Shown one piece after another: positions 58,728-64,000 of a stretch of DNA of 64,000 nt (positions within the stretch are counted from its first letter, which is position 1; every line of letters begins with the position of its first letter). Below the pieces are notes generated by a model that saw only the letters and a list, made by a program, of their open reading frames with translations, was not told where the DNA came from and ran no database searches. Position numbers and translations under genes: made by a program. The stretch is from Opitutia bacterium UBA7876 (lineage in GTDB: Bacteria > Verrucomicrobiota > Verrucomicrobiia > Opitutales > Seribacteraceae), in the NCBI GenBank assembly GCA_002500665.1, contig DLRY01000047.1, positions 5,401-69,400 on the forward strand. The letters are read 5' to 3'.

Positions 58728-58790
58728 GGAGCGCGTGTGATTCCCCGGGATGCTGCTCGAGCCTTTGCCTGCTCAGGCCGTTTGCCCTCT

Positions 58791-58813
58791 TGGACTCAGT
58801 CTTCAGGAGTCCA
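58791..58813 (-). terminator. Small perfect hairpin at the end of the dioxygenase gene
   Basis: TGGACTC (58791-58797) pairs with GAGTCCA (58807-58813) around a 9-base loop and spans the stop codon of the minus-strand gene. No T-tract follows, so a terminator role is uncertain. The 68-base gap between the convergent genes holds nothing else clear. Confidence 0.3.
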
Positions 58814-59446
58814 GCCGAGGACGATGTCGAAATTGCCTGCGAGTTCCCCCAGCTTGGAAGCGGGGACTGGCTTGAAGGGAACGATAAGGGAATCACGGGC
58901 TTTCTTGTCCCTAATACGGTTGAGGATTCCATCCGTCTTGTTCTTGGGCTCGCCCTCAACGTAGCATTGGGTGGAAAACTTTCTTTTGCCCTTGGCCGAG
59001 ACCGCCATGTGGAAGTGAGGGGTTCTGCCGGGGTATTCGTTGGGTTTGATGGTGCGGAAGAAGTAGCGGCCCTTTGAGTCGGTCATGAAACGCCCGTAGC
59101 CTTGGAAGTTTCCATCCTGTTTCTGCCTGCTTCCTCCCCTGGAGTGGAGATATATGCCATTGCCGTCGACCTGCCATAACTCGACCGTGGCATGACGGAT
59201 GGCGTTGCCCTTCAGGTCGGTAACCTTCCCTCCCAAGTAGGTTATTTTGCCGACGGATGGGGTCAGTGAGTCGTTGATGACGACCAAGTCGTTATCCGTG
59301 TCGAGGGGCAACTTGTCCGGGTAGAAGGGACCGGGCGTCTGGGGTGGAGTGAGGATGAGTTGCTCGGCCATCAGCCCCGGAGTCGCGAAGAAAGGTGCGA
59401 ACTTGAGGACTTGGCCGAGGAAGTTTCGGCGTGTGAATATGTGCAT
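58796..59446 (-). CDS. Tat-exported intradiol ring-cleavage dioxygenase-like protein
   Basis: 216 residues from the chosen start. The family (Dioxygenase_C, protocatechuate 3,4-dioxygenase-like) opens catechol-type rings between the two hydroxyls using Fe(III) held by two Tyr and two His. All four candidates are visible: Y99 in 'GNGIYLHS', Y138 in 'PNEYPG', H144 and H146 in 'TPHFHM'. The frame extends upstream to 59563, but the ATG at 59446 begins a twin-arginine signal (TRRNFLG, residues 5-11) and cleavage is likely near residue 28, so this start is preferred. No aromatic-degradation genes are nearby. The export signal suggests action outside the cytoplasm, and the physiological substrate cannot be read from sequence. 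Confidence 0.85.
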   Translation of the reverse strand: MHIFTRRNFLGQVLKFAPFFATPGLMAEQLILTPPQTPGPFYPDKLPLDTDNDLVVINDSLTPSVGKITYLGGKVTDLKGNAIRHATVELWQVDGNGIYLHSRGGSRQKQDGNFQGYGRFMTDSKGRYFFRTIKPNEYPGRTPHFHMAVSAKGKRKFSTQCYVEGEPKNKTDGILNRIRDKKARDSLIVPFKPVPASKLGELAGNFDIVLGWTPED

Positions 59447-59452
59447 AAGTCC

Positions 59453-59482
59453 ATAATGAGCCCTCGCGCACGACTCTCTCAA
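59453..59482 (-). promoter_or_regulatory. Candidate promoter of the dioxygenase gene, giving a leaderless start
   Basis: On the minus strand, TTGAGA (59482-59477), an 18-base spacer, CATTAT (59458-59453), then six bases to the ATG at 59446. A normal start distance would put the first transcribed base at the A of the ATG. The -10 match is only moderate. Confidence 0.35.
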
Positions 59483-59535
59483 GGGAAAAATGGAAGGACC
59501 TAAAAAATAATCTGAATTCTGGGTTCCCTTTAGTA

Positions 59536-59572
59536 TTGCGGAGCTTCTAAACCGATGAGACAATTTCGGTTT
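59536..59572 (+). promoter_or_regulatory. Candidate promoter with inverted repeat upstream of the rhodanese gene
   Basis: TTGCGG (59536-59541), a 17-base spacer and GACAAT (59559-59564) form a weak sigma-70-like pair. A perfect 7-base inverted repeat, AAACCGA (59549-59555) and TCGGTTT (59566-59572), brackets the -10 box, so it could be an operator or a 5' leader hairpin. No Shine-Dalgarno sequence precedes the ATG at 59599. Confidence 0.35.
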
Positions 59573-59598
59573 TAATCATTCCAAACCCTCAAACATTC

Positions 59599-59982
59599 AT
59601 GAAAAAAATCTTCTCATTGCTTATTCTTTCACTCTTTGCGACCGGTCTTTTCGCTGGTGAGTACCCCGATATCAGTATCAAGGACCTGCAGGAAGCCATC
59701 AAGGCCGGCAAGGTTGCCGTGATCGACGTCAACGGGGACGCTTCCTACAAGAAGGGCCATATCCCGAGCGCCATTCATTTCAACTCTCAGGGCAAGGACT
59801 TGGCCAAGCTTCTTCCCAAGGACAAGAGCACACTCGTGGTCGCTTATTGCGGAGGTCCCGGATGCCGCGCCTATCAGCGTGGAGCCAAGGCCGCCGCCAA
59901 ACTCGGTTACAAGAACGTGAAGCATTTGTCGGCCGGTATTTCCGGTTGGAAGCGTTCCGGCGCCGAAGTCGCCAAGAAGTAA
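59599..59982 (+). CDS. Exported rhodanese-like domain protein
   Basis: 127 residues. A signal peptide (MKKIFSLLILSLFATGLFA, cleavage likely after residue 19) is followed by a single rhodanese domain: 'VAVIDVNGDASYKKGHIPSA' (about residues 39-58), the active-site region 'AYCGGPGC' with candidate catalytic C84 and a second C89, and 'SAGISGW' near the end. Rhodaneses carry sulfur on the loop cysteine; single-domain periplasmic versions often have unknown partners. The loop is C-x4-C-R rather than the commonest C-x4-R form, and the C84/C89 pair could also form a redox disulfide. It is divergent from the dioxygenase and has its own terminator, so it is probably monocistronic. Confidence 0.85.
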   Translation: MKKIFSLLILSLFATGLFAGEYPDISIKDLQEAIKAGKVAVIDVNGDASYKKGHIPSAIHFNSQGKDLAKLLPKDKSTLVVAYCGGPGCRAYQRGAKAAAKLGYKNVKHLSAGISGWKRSGAEVAKK

Positions 59983-60001
59983 ACCTTGCTTCCATTTTTT
60001 C

Positions 60002-60028
60002 AAAAGGGCGCCCCCGGGCGCCCTTTTT
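60002..60028. terminator. Bidirectional intrinsic terminator
   Basis: An 11-base perfect stem (60002-60012 with 60017-60027), a 4-base loop, and T-rich flanks on both strands. It lies 20 bases after the rhodanese stop and overlaps the TAA stop of the convergent haem protein gene by one base (60027), so it can serve both genes. Confidence 0.85.
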
Positions 60029-61301
60029 ACTTTAATGAGGCGTAGGGAGGTAAGGTTGAGGAAAGAGTTTCATGAATTTCGCTTCTCTCGATCCTCCCAA
60101 GGTAGGCGAAGCGTGGAGGCAATGCGGACTGATCCATGGTCATGAGCCCCTTGATTTCGGAAAGGACGGCACCCCTTATTTCATCGGGAAGCCCCTGGAA
60201 GGACAGGCTGTGCAGCATATAGCTGCACCGGTGCTCAAAGAGTCTGTCCTTAAGGTTGAATTTCCTTAGGTGTAACCCCGTTGGGGATTGCAGGCCCTTA
60301 GCCTCGAACGCTTTTGCGAAGGGGGAGTCTGCATATGCAACCGGGCTCGGGAGACGAGCCTCGTCTGCAAAGAGCGTATACTCCACGATGTCTTTGGACT
60401 CTTTGGCCATATGGGCCAGTTTTTCCTCCTCTTTAAGCTTGGGGTCCGCCCGGATTTCTCGGGCCCGGTAGCTTGCCCCGATGCAGCGGTTCACGAATCC
60501 AACCTGGTGCTCAAGGACGAGACTTGGTACGACTTCACTCCGGGGAACGAGGTATTTGTCCCACTTGAAGCGGGTTCCAGGGGGGACGGGAACCTTCGAA
60601 ATGCCCTTAGGGTGCATCAGTCCAGTAGAGTTTGCCCAGGTAGAGGCGAAAACGTTACTTCCGGTCAGGTGCCAGCCTCCGAAGCGGAGCTCATACGGTA
60701 CGGAGTGTCCCGTTTGACTTTTCCTGAAGGCATCTATGGAACCGCCTCCAGGTCCCGGGATTACCGAGCTCAGAAGAAGGGCGGGAAAACCGCCCAGGTC
60801 GTCCGCCGCATGGCAGTTCATGCACCTGCGGGAACGAATGACCTTGGGCAAGGCGGCTCGGCCAAGATTGGATGGCGGTGAAAAGATATAAGGTATTGAG
60901 CCGAGGCCGGGGTCGATGCCGATGACCTCGATCTGTCCTCCGGGCACATAGCCAAGGTAGACGTCCTCATTGAAATAGATGGCCCTTGGGTTTCGAGGTG
61001 AAATCATGCTCAGTTGGAGGCTGGTGGTGGAAAAGACAAGCTGTTGGGAATGGATGCTGACCTCGAGTTTTTCGAGCAAGACCTTAAGATAGTCGAGAGG
61101 GCCTGAGCCGGAGCCGGGAAAACCTATTGTTTCGATTTCGTCCTTGATGAGGGAAAAGGGGTCGCGCGGATTCTTCTCGAGGTACTGGTGGATTTCGGCG
61201 CGGAAGGACACGGGGCTTGTCTGCTGACTCGAATAGGATGGCGAAAGGGCGACCATAGCAGAGCCCAGAAGGATAACCGAACGTGAAAACACAAGGTTCA
61301 T
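60027..61301 (-). CDS. Exported protein with a single haem-c motif, function unknown
   Basis: 424 residues. The N-terminus is a signal peptide (hydrophobic to about residue 24). One haem-binding site, C160-M-N-C163-H164, lies in the middle, not in a typical small cytochrome domain. The upstream part has 'STTSLQLSMISPRNPRAIYF' and 'EDVYLGYVPGG'. The downstream part has several histidines ('HSVPYELRFGGWH') that could supply the second haem ligand. I recall similar uncharacterised proteins in Planctomycetes and Verrucomicrobia, but no function. AAAGGAGA at about 61305-61312 is a clear but close ribosome site for the ATG at 61301. It is convergent with the rhodanese gene and divergent from the TIGR02597 gene. 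Confidence 0.8.
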   Translation of the reverse strand: MNLVFSRSVILLGSAMVALSPSYSSQQTSPVSFRAEIHQYLEKNPRDPFSLIKDEIETIGFPGSGSGPLDYLKVLLEKLEVSIHSQQLVFSTTSLQLSMISPRNPRAIYFNEDVYLGYVPGGQIEVIGIDPGLGSIPYIFSPPSNLGRAALPKVIRSRRCMNCHAADDLGGFPALLLSSVIPGPGGGSIDAFRKSQTGHSVPYELRFGGWHLTGSNVFASTWANSTGLMHPKGISKVPVPPGTRFKWDKYLVPRSEVVPSLVLEHQVGFVNRCIGASYRAREIRADPKLKEEEKLAHMAKESKDIVEYTLFADEARLPSPVAYADSPFAKAFEAKGLQSPTGLHLRKFNLKDRLFEHRCSYMLHSLSFQGLPDEIRGAVLSEIKGLMTMDQSALPPRFAYLGRIERSEIHETLSSTLPPYASLK

Positions 61302-61369
61302 CTTCTCCTTTCAAAACCTTGTAGGGGGGGGATGGCAACTTCCGTTCCTCGACAGGGTGAAATTTCTCT

Positions 61370-61417
61370 TTGCCTTATTTCATGGTAGGTAGCATATTTG
61401 GTATGCACCAAGAAAGG
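61370..61417 (+). promoter_or_regulatory. Promoter and ribosome site of the TIGR02597-family gene
   Basis: TTGCCT (61370-61375), a 17-base spacer, CATATT (61393-61398), then a purine run AGAAAGG (61411-61417) four bases before the ATG at 61422. The 120-base divergent region also has a run of eight G (61324-61331). Confidence 0.45.
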
Positions 61418-61421
61418 TTCG

Positions 61422-63341
61422 ATGTTTAAAATTTACAAAAATGTGCTTTCGGCGGCAACTTCCATGCTTTTTGCCCTGTATGCCCCTTGTTTTGCCTCCA
61501 CTGGCGAATTGGCCGATCCAACGGGGGCTCTTTCGATCCGTTTGCCCGCAGGTTCATCGGCCTACCCCAGTTATTCCGTTGCTTCCTCGGGACTGAAGGG
61601 AGAAGCAGTCTTCAGGGGGCAGGTCAAGAGCGTTACGGGAAACAACGTTACCTTCCATCGCGTTCCCGATCTGCTTGACCCCACCAAGACCAGTTTCCCC
61701 TTCAAGTCGGGGATGCTGGCAACCCAGAAGGCCCGGGCTTCCGCTACGCTGGATGGAAATAATTCGGTCTTGCAGGTAAGCTTGGATTTCGCCGGCTCGG
61801 GCTATCAGTCAGCCCCGAGGGTCTTTCTTGATCTTCCGACTGAGGGTAACGACTCGACCGTCAATTACGAATTGGCCGCAGTCTCGGCTGAGGTTAACGC
61901 AAGCCAAGGCTTGATCACCGGTTTTGTGGTAGATGAACCCGGCAAGGGCTATCTTACGCCGCCGAGCGTCAAGATCGAAGGCGGGGTTCATTTCATCCGC
62001 TGCTCCGAGACCGAGTCGGATGAGGAGGGGAAATTCTACCTCATTCAGTCCAATACGGGCGACGTCCTTACGCTCGCAAACCCTCTTGGGGACGACCTGA
62101 GCTCGATCTTTAAGGCCGAGTCCTTGGTCGAGGTGTTCGAGGCCTGGACCCTGGGTTCCCTTTTCGGCTATGATTCCACCGTCTTGCAGGAGGGCAATTT
62201 CAGCGTGGCCGACTACGTCTATCTCCTCAAGCCTCCGGGCGAGCAGGACGGTACTTCCAACGACTATCGTCCCTACTACCACGATGGTTCGTCTTGGAAG
62301 GAAGTCGGCGGAAACGGTTCGGTCGTCTCGGAGACCATCATTTACCCCGACGAGTCCTTCATGATCGCCCGCAGGGGGAATTCCATCCTGGACTTGGTTC
62401 TTTCCGGCACCGCCCTGACCCAGAACACTTTCTTCATGATTCCCCAGCAAGGGAAAAGGTTTCTCATGAACAACCCTTTTGGGGTGGATATGATGCTCTC
62501 GGACCTGATCGCATCCGAGCATATCGACGACAATGCATCCGACGGGAGCAAGTGGCTTGCGGACGAGTCGCAGGATGTTGCGGACAACGTCGAGATTCTC
62601 AACCAGGGCGTCTGGAGCACTTACTGGCATGATGGCACGAACAAAGACATCGCTCAAAAGGCCGTTGTCTCGGCGCGCCCGGGAACGGGCATTGCCGGTT
62701 CCATTACCCGGCAGGACCTTTCCATTTCTTCCGGGAGCATCTCAGCCATGACCAACCCCTTTGCCGGGTCCAACGTGGTGGTTACATCCGCCGGTCATGG
62801 TCTCAGGAATGGCTTCATGGTGAGGGTTGCGGGAGCCCGCGGACGAAAGACCGATGATTCCAAGAACCAGATCGACGAGGATGGAAACGTCGTTGCCGTC
62901 GGAGCGGGCCTGATCATCAAGTCCGCGGCGAATGGCTATTTCGAGGTTGTGAACGCAGGCGCCGATACCTTTGAGCTGAAGGGGAAAAGCGGAAATTGTG
63001 ATTTTCTCGGCACCGCTACCTGGATCACGGGAAGACCTGGTTCCGGTTATTCCTCAGACGCCTTCGTATCCTTCGTGGGAGGCGGAGGGCAAGGAGCCAA
63101 GGGAATCGCCAAGGTGGAAAACGGGTCGGTTGCCTCGGTGATCATAACCAGTCCCGGTTCCGGTTACGTAGCGGCACCGAAGGTCAAGGTTCACTCTGGT
63201 GGTTGGAGGAAGCAAGGAGCCGGCCGGGCCCCGTTCAATGACATTCTTATCCCGGCTGGGGCCGGGATACTCCTGGTCCGCAAGCACCCTGCAGGCGTCT
63301 CCTCGACCCTCGCCATTCGCAACCCAATCAAGCTGGACTAG
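61422..63341 (+). CDS. TIGR02597-family secreted protein enlarged by inserted beta modules
   Basis: 639 residues. The frame also allows a TTG at 61398, but the ATG at 61422 begins a good signal peptide (MFKIYKNVLSAATSMLFAL, cleaved near residue 25) with a ribosome site just before it. Family signatures: 'ADPTGALSIRLPAGS' after the signal, 'VLTLANPLGDDL', 'EAWTLGSLFG', 'DESFMIARR', 'NTFFMIPQQGKRF', 'VWSTYWHDGT' and 'IPAGAGILLVRK'. TIGR02597 is a paralogous family known mainly from Verrucomicrobia, without a known function. Two extra segments (61714-61986 and about 62650-63205) carry 'GSGY..AP.V' motifs, and the second also has a 'GHGL.NGF.VRV..A' unit. It is probably extracellular and monocistronic. 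Confidence 0.8.
   Translation: MFKIYKNVLSAATSMLFALYAPCFASTGELADPTGALSIRLPAGSSAYPSYSVASSGLKGEAVFRGQVKSVTGNNVTFHRVPDLLDPTKTSFPFKSGMLATQKARASATLDGNNSVLQVSLDFAGSGYQSAPRVFLDLPTEGNDSTVNYELAAVSAEVNASQGLITGFVVDEPGKGYLTPPSVKIEGGVHFIRCSETESDEEGKFYLIQSNTGDVLTLANPLGDDLSSIFKAESLVEVFEAWTLGSLFGYDSTVLQEGNFSVADYVYLLKPPGEQDGTSNDYRPYYHDGSSWKEVGGNGSVVSETIIYPDESFMIARRGNSILDLVLSGTALTQNTFFMIPQQGKRFLMNNPFGVDMMLSDLIASEHIDDNASDGSKWLADESQDVADNVEILNQGVWSTYWHDGTNKDIAQKAVVSARPGTGIAGSITRQDLSISSGSISAMTNPFAGSNVVVTSAGHGLRNGFMVRVAGARGRKTDDSKNQIDEDGNVVAVGAGLIIKSAANGYFEVVNAGADTFELKGKSGNCDFLGTATWITGRPGSGYSSDAFVSFVGGGGQGAKGIAKVENGSVASVIITSPGSGYVAAPKVKVHSGGWRKQGAGRAPFNDILIPAGAGILLVRKHPAGVSSTLAIRNPIKLD
61714..61986 (+). other. Insert 1 in the TIGR02597 protein: two 'G.GY' beta units
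   Basis: About 90 residues containing 'AGSGYQSAPRVFLDL' and 'PGKGYLTPPSVKIEG'. They lie between 'SFPFKSGM' and 'HFIRCSETESDEEGKFY', which are adjacent in family members as I remember them. Confidence 0.6.
62650..63205 (+). other. Insert 2 in the TIGR02597 protein: 'GHGL' unit plus two 'GSGY' units
   Basis: About 185 residues between 'VWSTYWHDGT' and 'GWRKQGAG', which normally run on. It contains 'GHGLRNGFMVRVAGA' to 'NGYFEVVNAGADTFEL', a pattern I associate with small beta domains of phage tail proteins (often named E1 FCCH-like), and then 'PGSGYSSDAFVSF' and 'PGSGYVAAPKVKV'. Confidence 0.6.
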
Positions 63342-63349
63342 GCGTTCCT

Positions 63350-64000
63350 TCAGGAAAGTTGCTGGCAGTCCACGTCTAGGACGTCTTGCACTTCCTTGTC
63401 GAGGGGGAAGCCCGACCTGCGTTTCTCAAGTTCGGAAAGGAACGGTCGCACGGAGTTAGTGAAGTAAAGAAGATGGTGGCGGTAGTACCCCTTTATTTTT
63501 TCCAGAGGAGCGGGGGCGGGCCCCTTCACTTCGGCGTTCGGTATGGGTTTCGTATCGAGAACCTTCCTCCATTGGTCGACGTAGAAATCGACCTTTTCAT
63601 TGCTCCTGCCACGGAACAAATGACGTACGAGGTGCCTGTAGGGCGGATAGCCGAATTCCTTTCTCATGGCCATTTCCTCCTCGGCGAATCCACGCAGGTC
63701 GGCTTTTCTGGAGTATTGAATGGAAGGTTCGTGAGGGGCATAGGTCTGGACGTACACTTCCCCGGCTCGGTCTCCGCGCCCTGCCCTCCCTCCTACTTGG
63801 ACGAGCAACTGGAAGGCCCTCTCGGAGGCCCTGAAGTCCTCCATTCTCAGAGGAAGGTCGGCATCGATCACACCGACTAGTGTGACGTTTGGGAAATCAA
63901 GCCCCTTGGCGATCATTTGAGTTCCCACCAGGACGTCGATTTTCCCGAGCCTGAAATCCCGCAGAATTTCCCTGAAGAGATTCTTTTTGGTCATCATGTC
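63350..64000 (-). CDS. priA: Primosomal replication protein N' (PriA helicase), C-terminal part
   Basis: A partial gene; the 5' end lies beyond base 64000. The first visible codon reads D before MMTKKN, so the methionine at 63997 is not the start. The segment carries the last helicase motifs (GTQMIAKGLDFPNV, GVIDADLPLRMEDFRASER, QVGGRAGRGDRAGEV) and then the PriA C-terminal domain (FGYPPYRHLV, KGPAPAPLEKIKGYYRHHLL). PriA reloads the replicative helicase at stalled forks. The zinc-binding cysteines between the helicase motifs are outside the window. The stop codon is 8 bases from the stop of the convergent TIGR02597 gene. Confidence 0.93.
   Translation of the reverse strand, partial: DMMTKKNLFREILRDFRLGKIDVLVGTQMIAKGLDFPNVTLVGVIDADLPLRMEDFRASERAFQLLVQVGGRAGRGDRAGEVYVQTYAPHEPSIQYSRKADLRGFAEEEMAMRKEFGYPPYRHLVRHLFRGRSNEKVDFYVDQWRKVLDTKPIPNAEVKGPAPAPLEKIKGYYRHHLLYFTNSVRPFLSELEKRRSGFPLDKEVQDVLDVDCQQLS

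Noticed and set aside
58218..58724. C-terminal sorting tags of the PEP-CTERM, LPXTG or type IX type
   Set aside because: No PEP or LPXTG motif followed by a membrane helix and basic tail, and the final strands do not match type IX signals I know.
59447..59563. Upstream extension of the dioxygenase to the ATG at 59563
   Set aside because: It would place 39 unrelated residues before a good twin-arginine signal and would occupy the likely promoter region.
60288..60881. Plus-strand ORF opposite the haem protein gene
   Set aside because: No domain or signal; it lies fully inside a better supported minus-strand gene.
61398..61421. TTG at 61398 as start of the TIGR02597-family gene
   Set aside because: It overlaps the proposed -10 box. 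The ATG at 61422 has a purine-rich site before it and starts the signal peptide directly.
1..64000. tRNA, rRNA, insertion sequences, integrases, CRISPR arrays
   Set aside because: None was seen on reading the intergenic regions, which total less than 1.2 kb. No transposase or recombinase signatures were found.

Overview
The window is dominated by two tandem, same-strand giant genes for secreted multidomain proteins. Seven smaller features of ordinary size follow at the right end. The lineage looks like Verrucomicrobiota, probably the Opitutae/Puniceicoccales side. Three things suggest this: a TIGR02597-family protein, C-termini combining a DSDGDG calcium loop with a 'VE(R/Q)S.DL..W' domain, and the LamG/He_PIG/DUF2341/FN3/MBG mixture. 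This is recognition from memory, not a search. The coding DNA is GC-rich and uses few TTA, CTA or TCA codons. As a result the antisense frames are wide open, and almost all other long ORFs are shadows.

Layout: (1) 1-18111 (+), the 3' part of a giant gene whose start lies left of the window. (2) 18112-18512, an AT-rich intergenic region with a well-formed promoter directly against the next ATG. (3) 18513-58727 (+), a complete uninterrupted gene for a 13,404-residue secreted protein (about 1.4 MDa). (4) 58796-59446 (-), a Tat-exported intradiol dioxygenase. (5) 59599-59982 (+), an exported rhodanese. (6) A bidirectional terminator at 60002-60028. (7) 60027-61301 (-), an exported protein with one haem-c motif. 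(8) 61422-63341 (+), a TIGR02597-family secreted protein. (9) 63350-64000 (-), the C-terminal part of PriA, running off the right edge.

The two giants are paralogues. Their last parts are colinear: He_PIG, Ig-like, MBG, Ig-like with LamG inside, Ig-like, LWLDA-type LamG, Ig-like repeats, calcium loop, C-terminal domain. By eye the second giant has about 24 LamG domains of the 'W.FDE' type and 9 of the 'LWLDA' type. It also has FN3-like, He_PIG, DUF2341, PA14-like, discoidin-like and Ig-like domains and five glycine-rich modules. The visible part of the first giant has 4 + 6 LamG-like domains and three glycine-rich modules. The likely role, by inference, is an extracellular or surface-attached carbohydrate-binding or adhesive fibre.

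The main discovery is how these proteins are built. Many domains are not simply strung together but nested inside one another at recurrent loops, up to three levels deep, for example LamG containing LamG containing PA14. The same outer-domain loops are used repeatedly and the inserts have stereotyped ends. The unrelated TIGR02597 gene a few kb away is also interrupted by small beta modules. This points to a lineage habit of enlarging secreted proteins by in-frame insertion of whole domain cassettes into surface loops.
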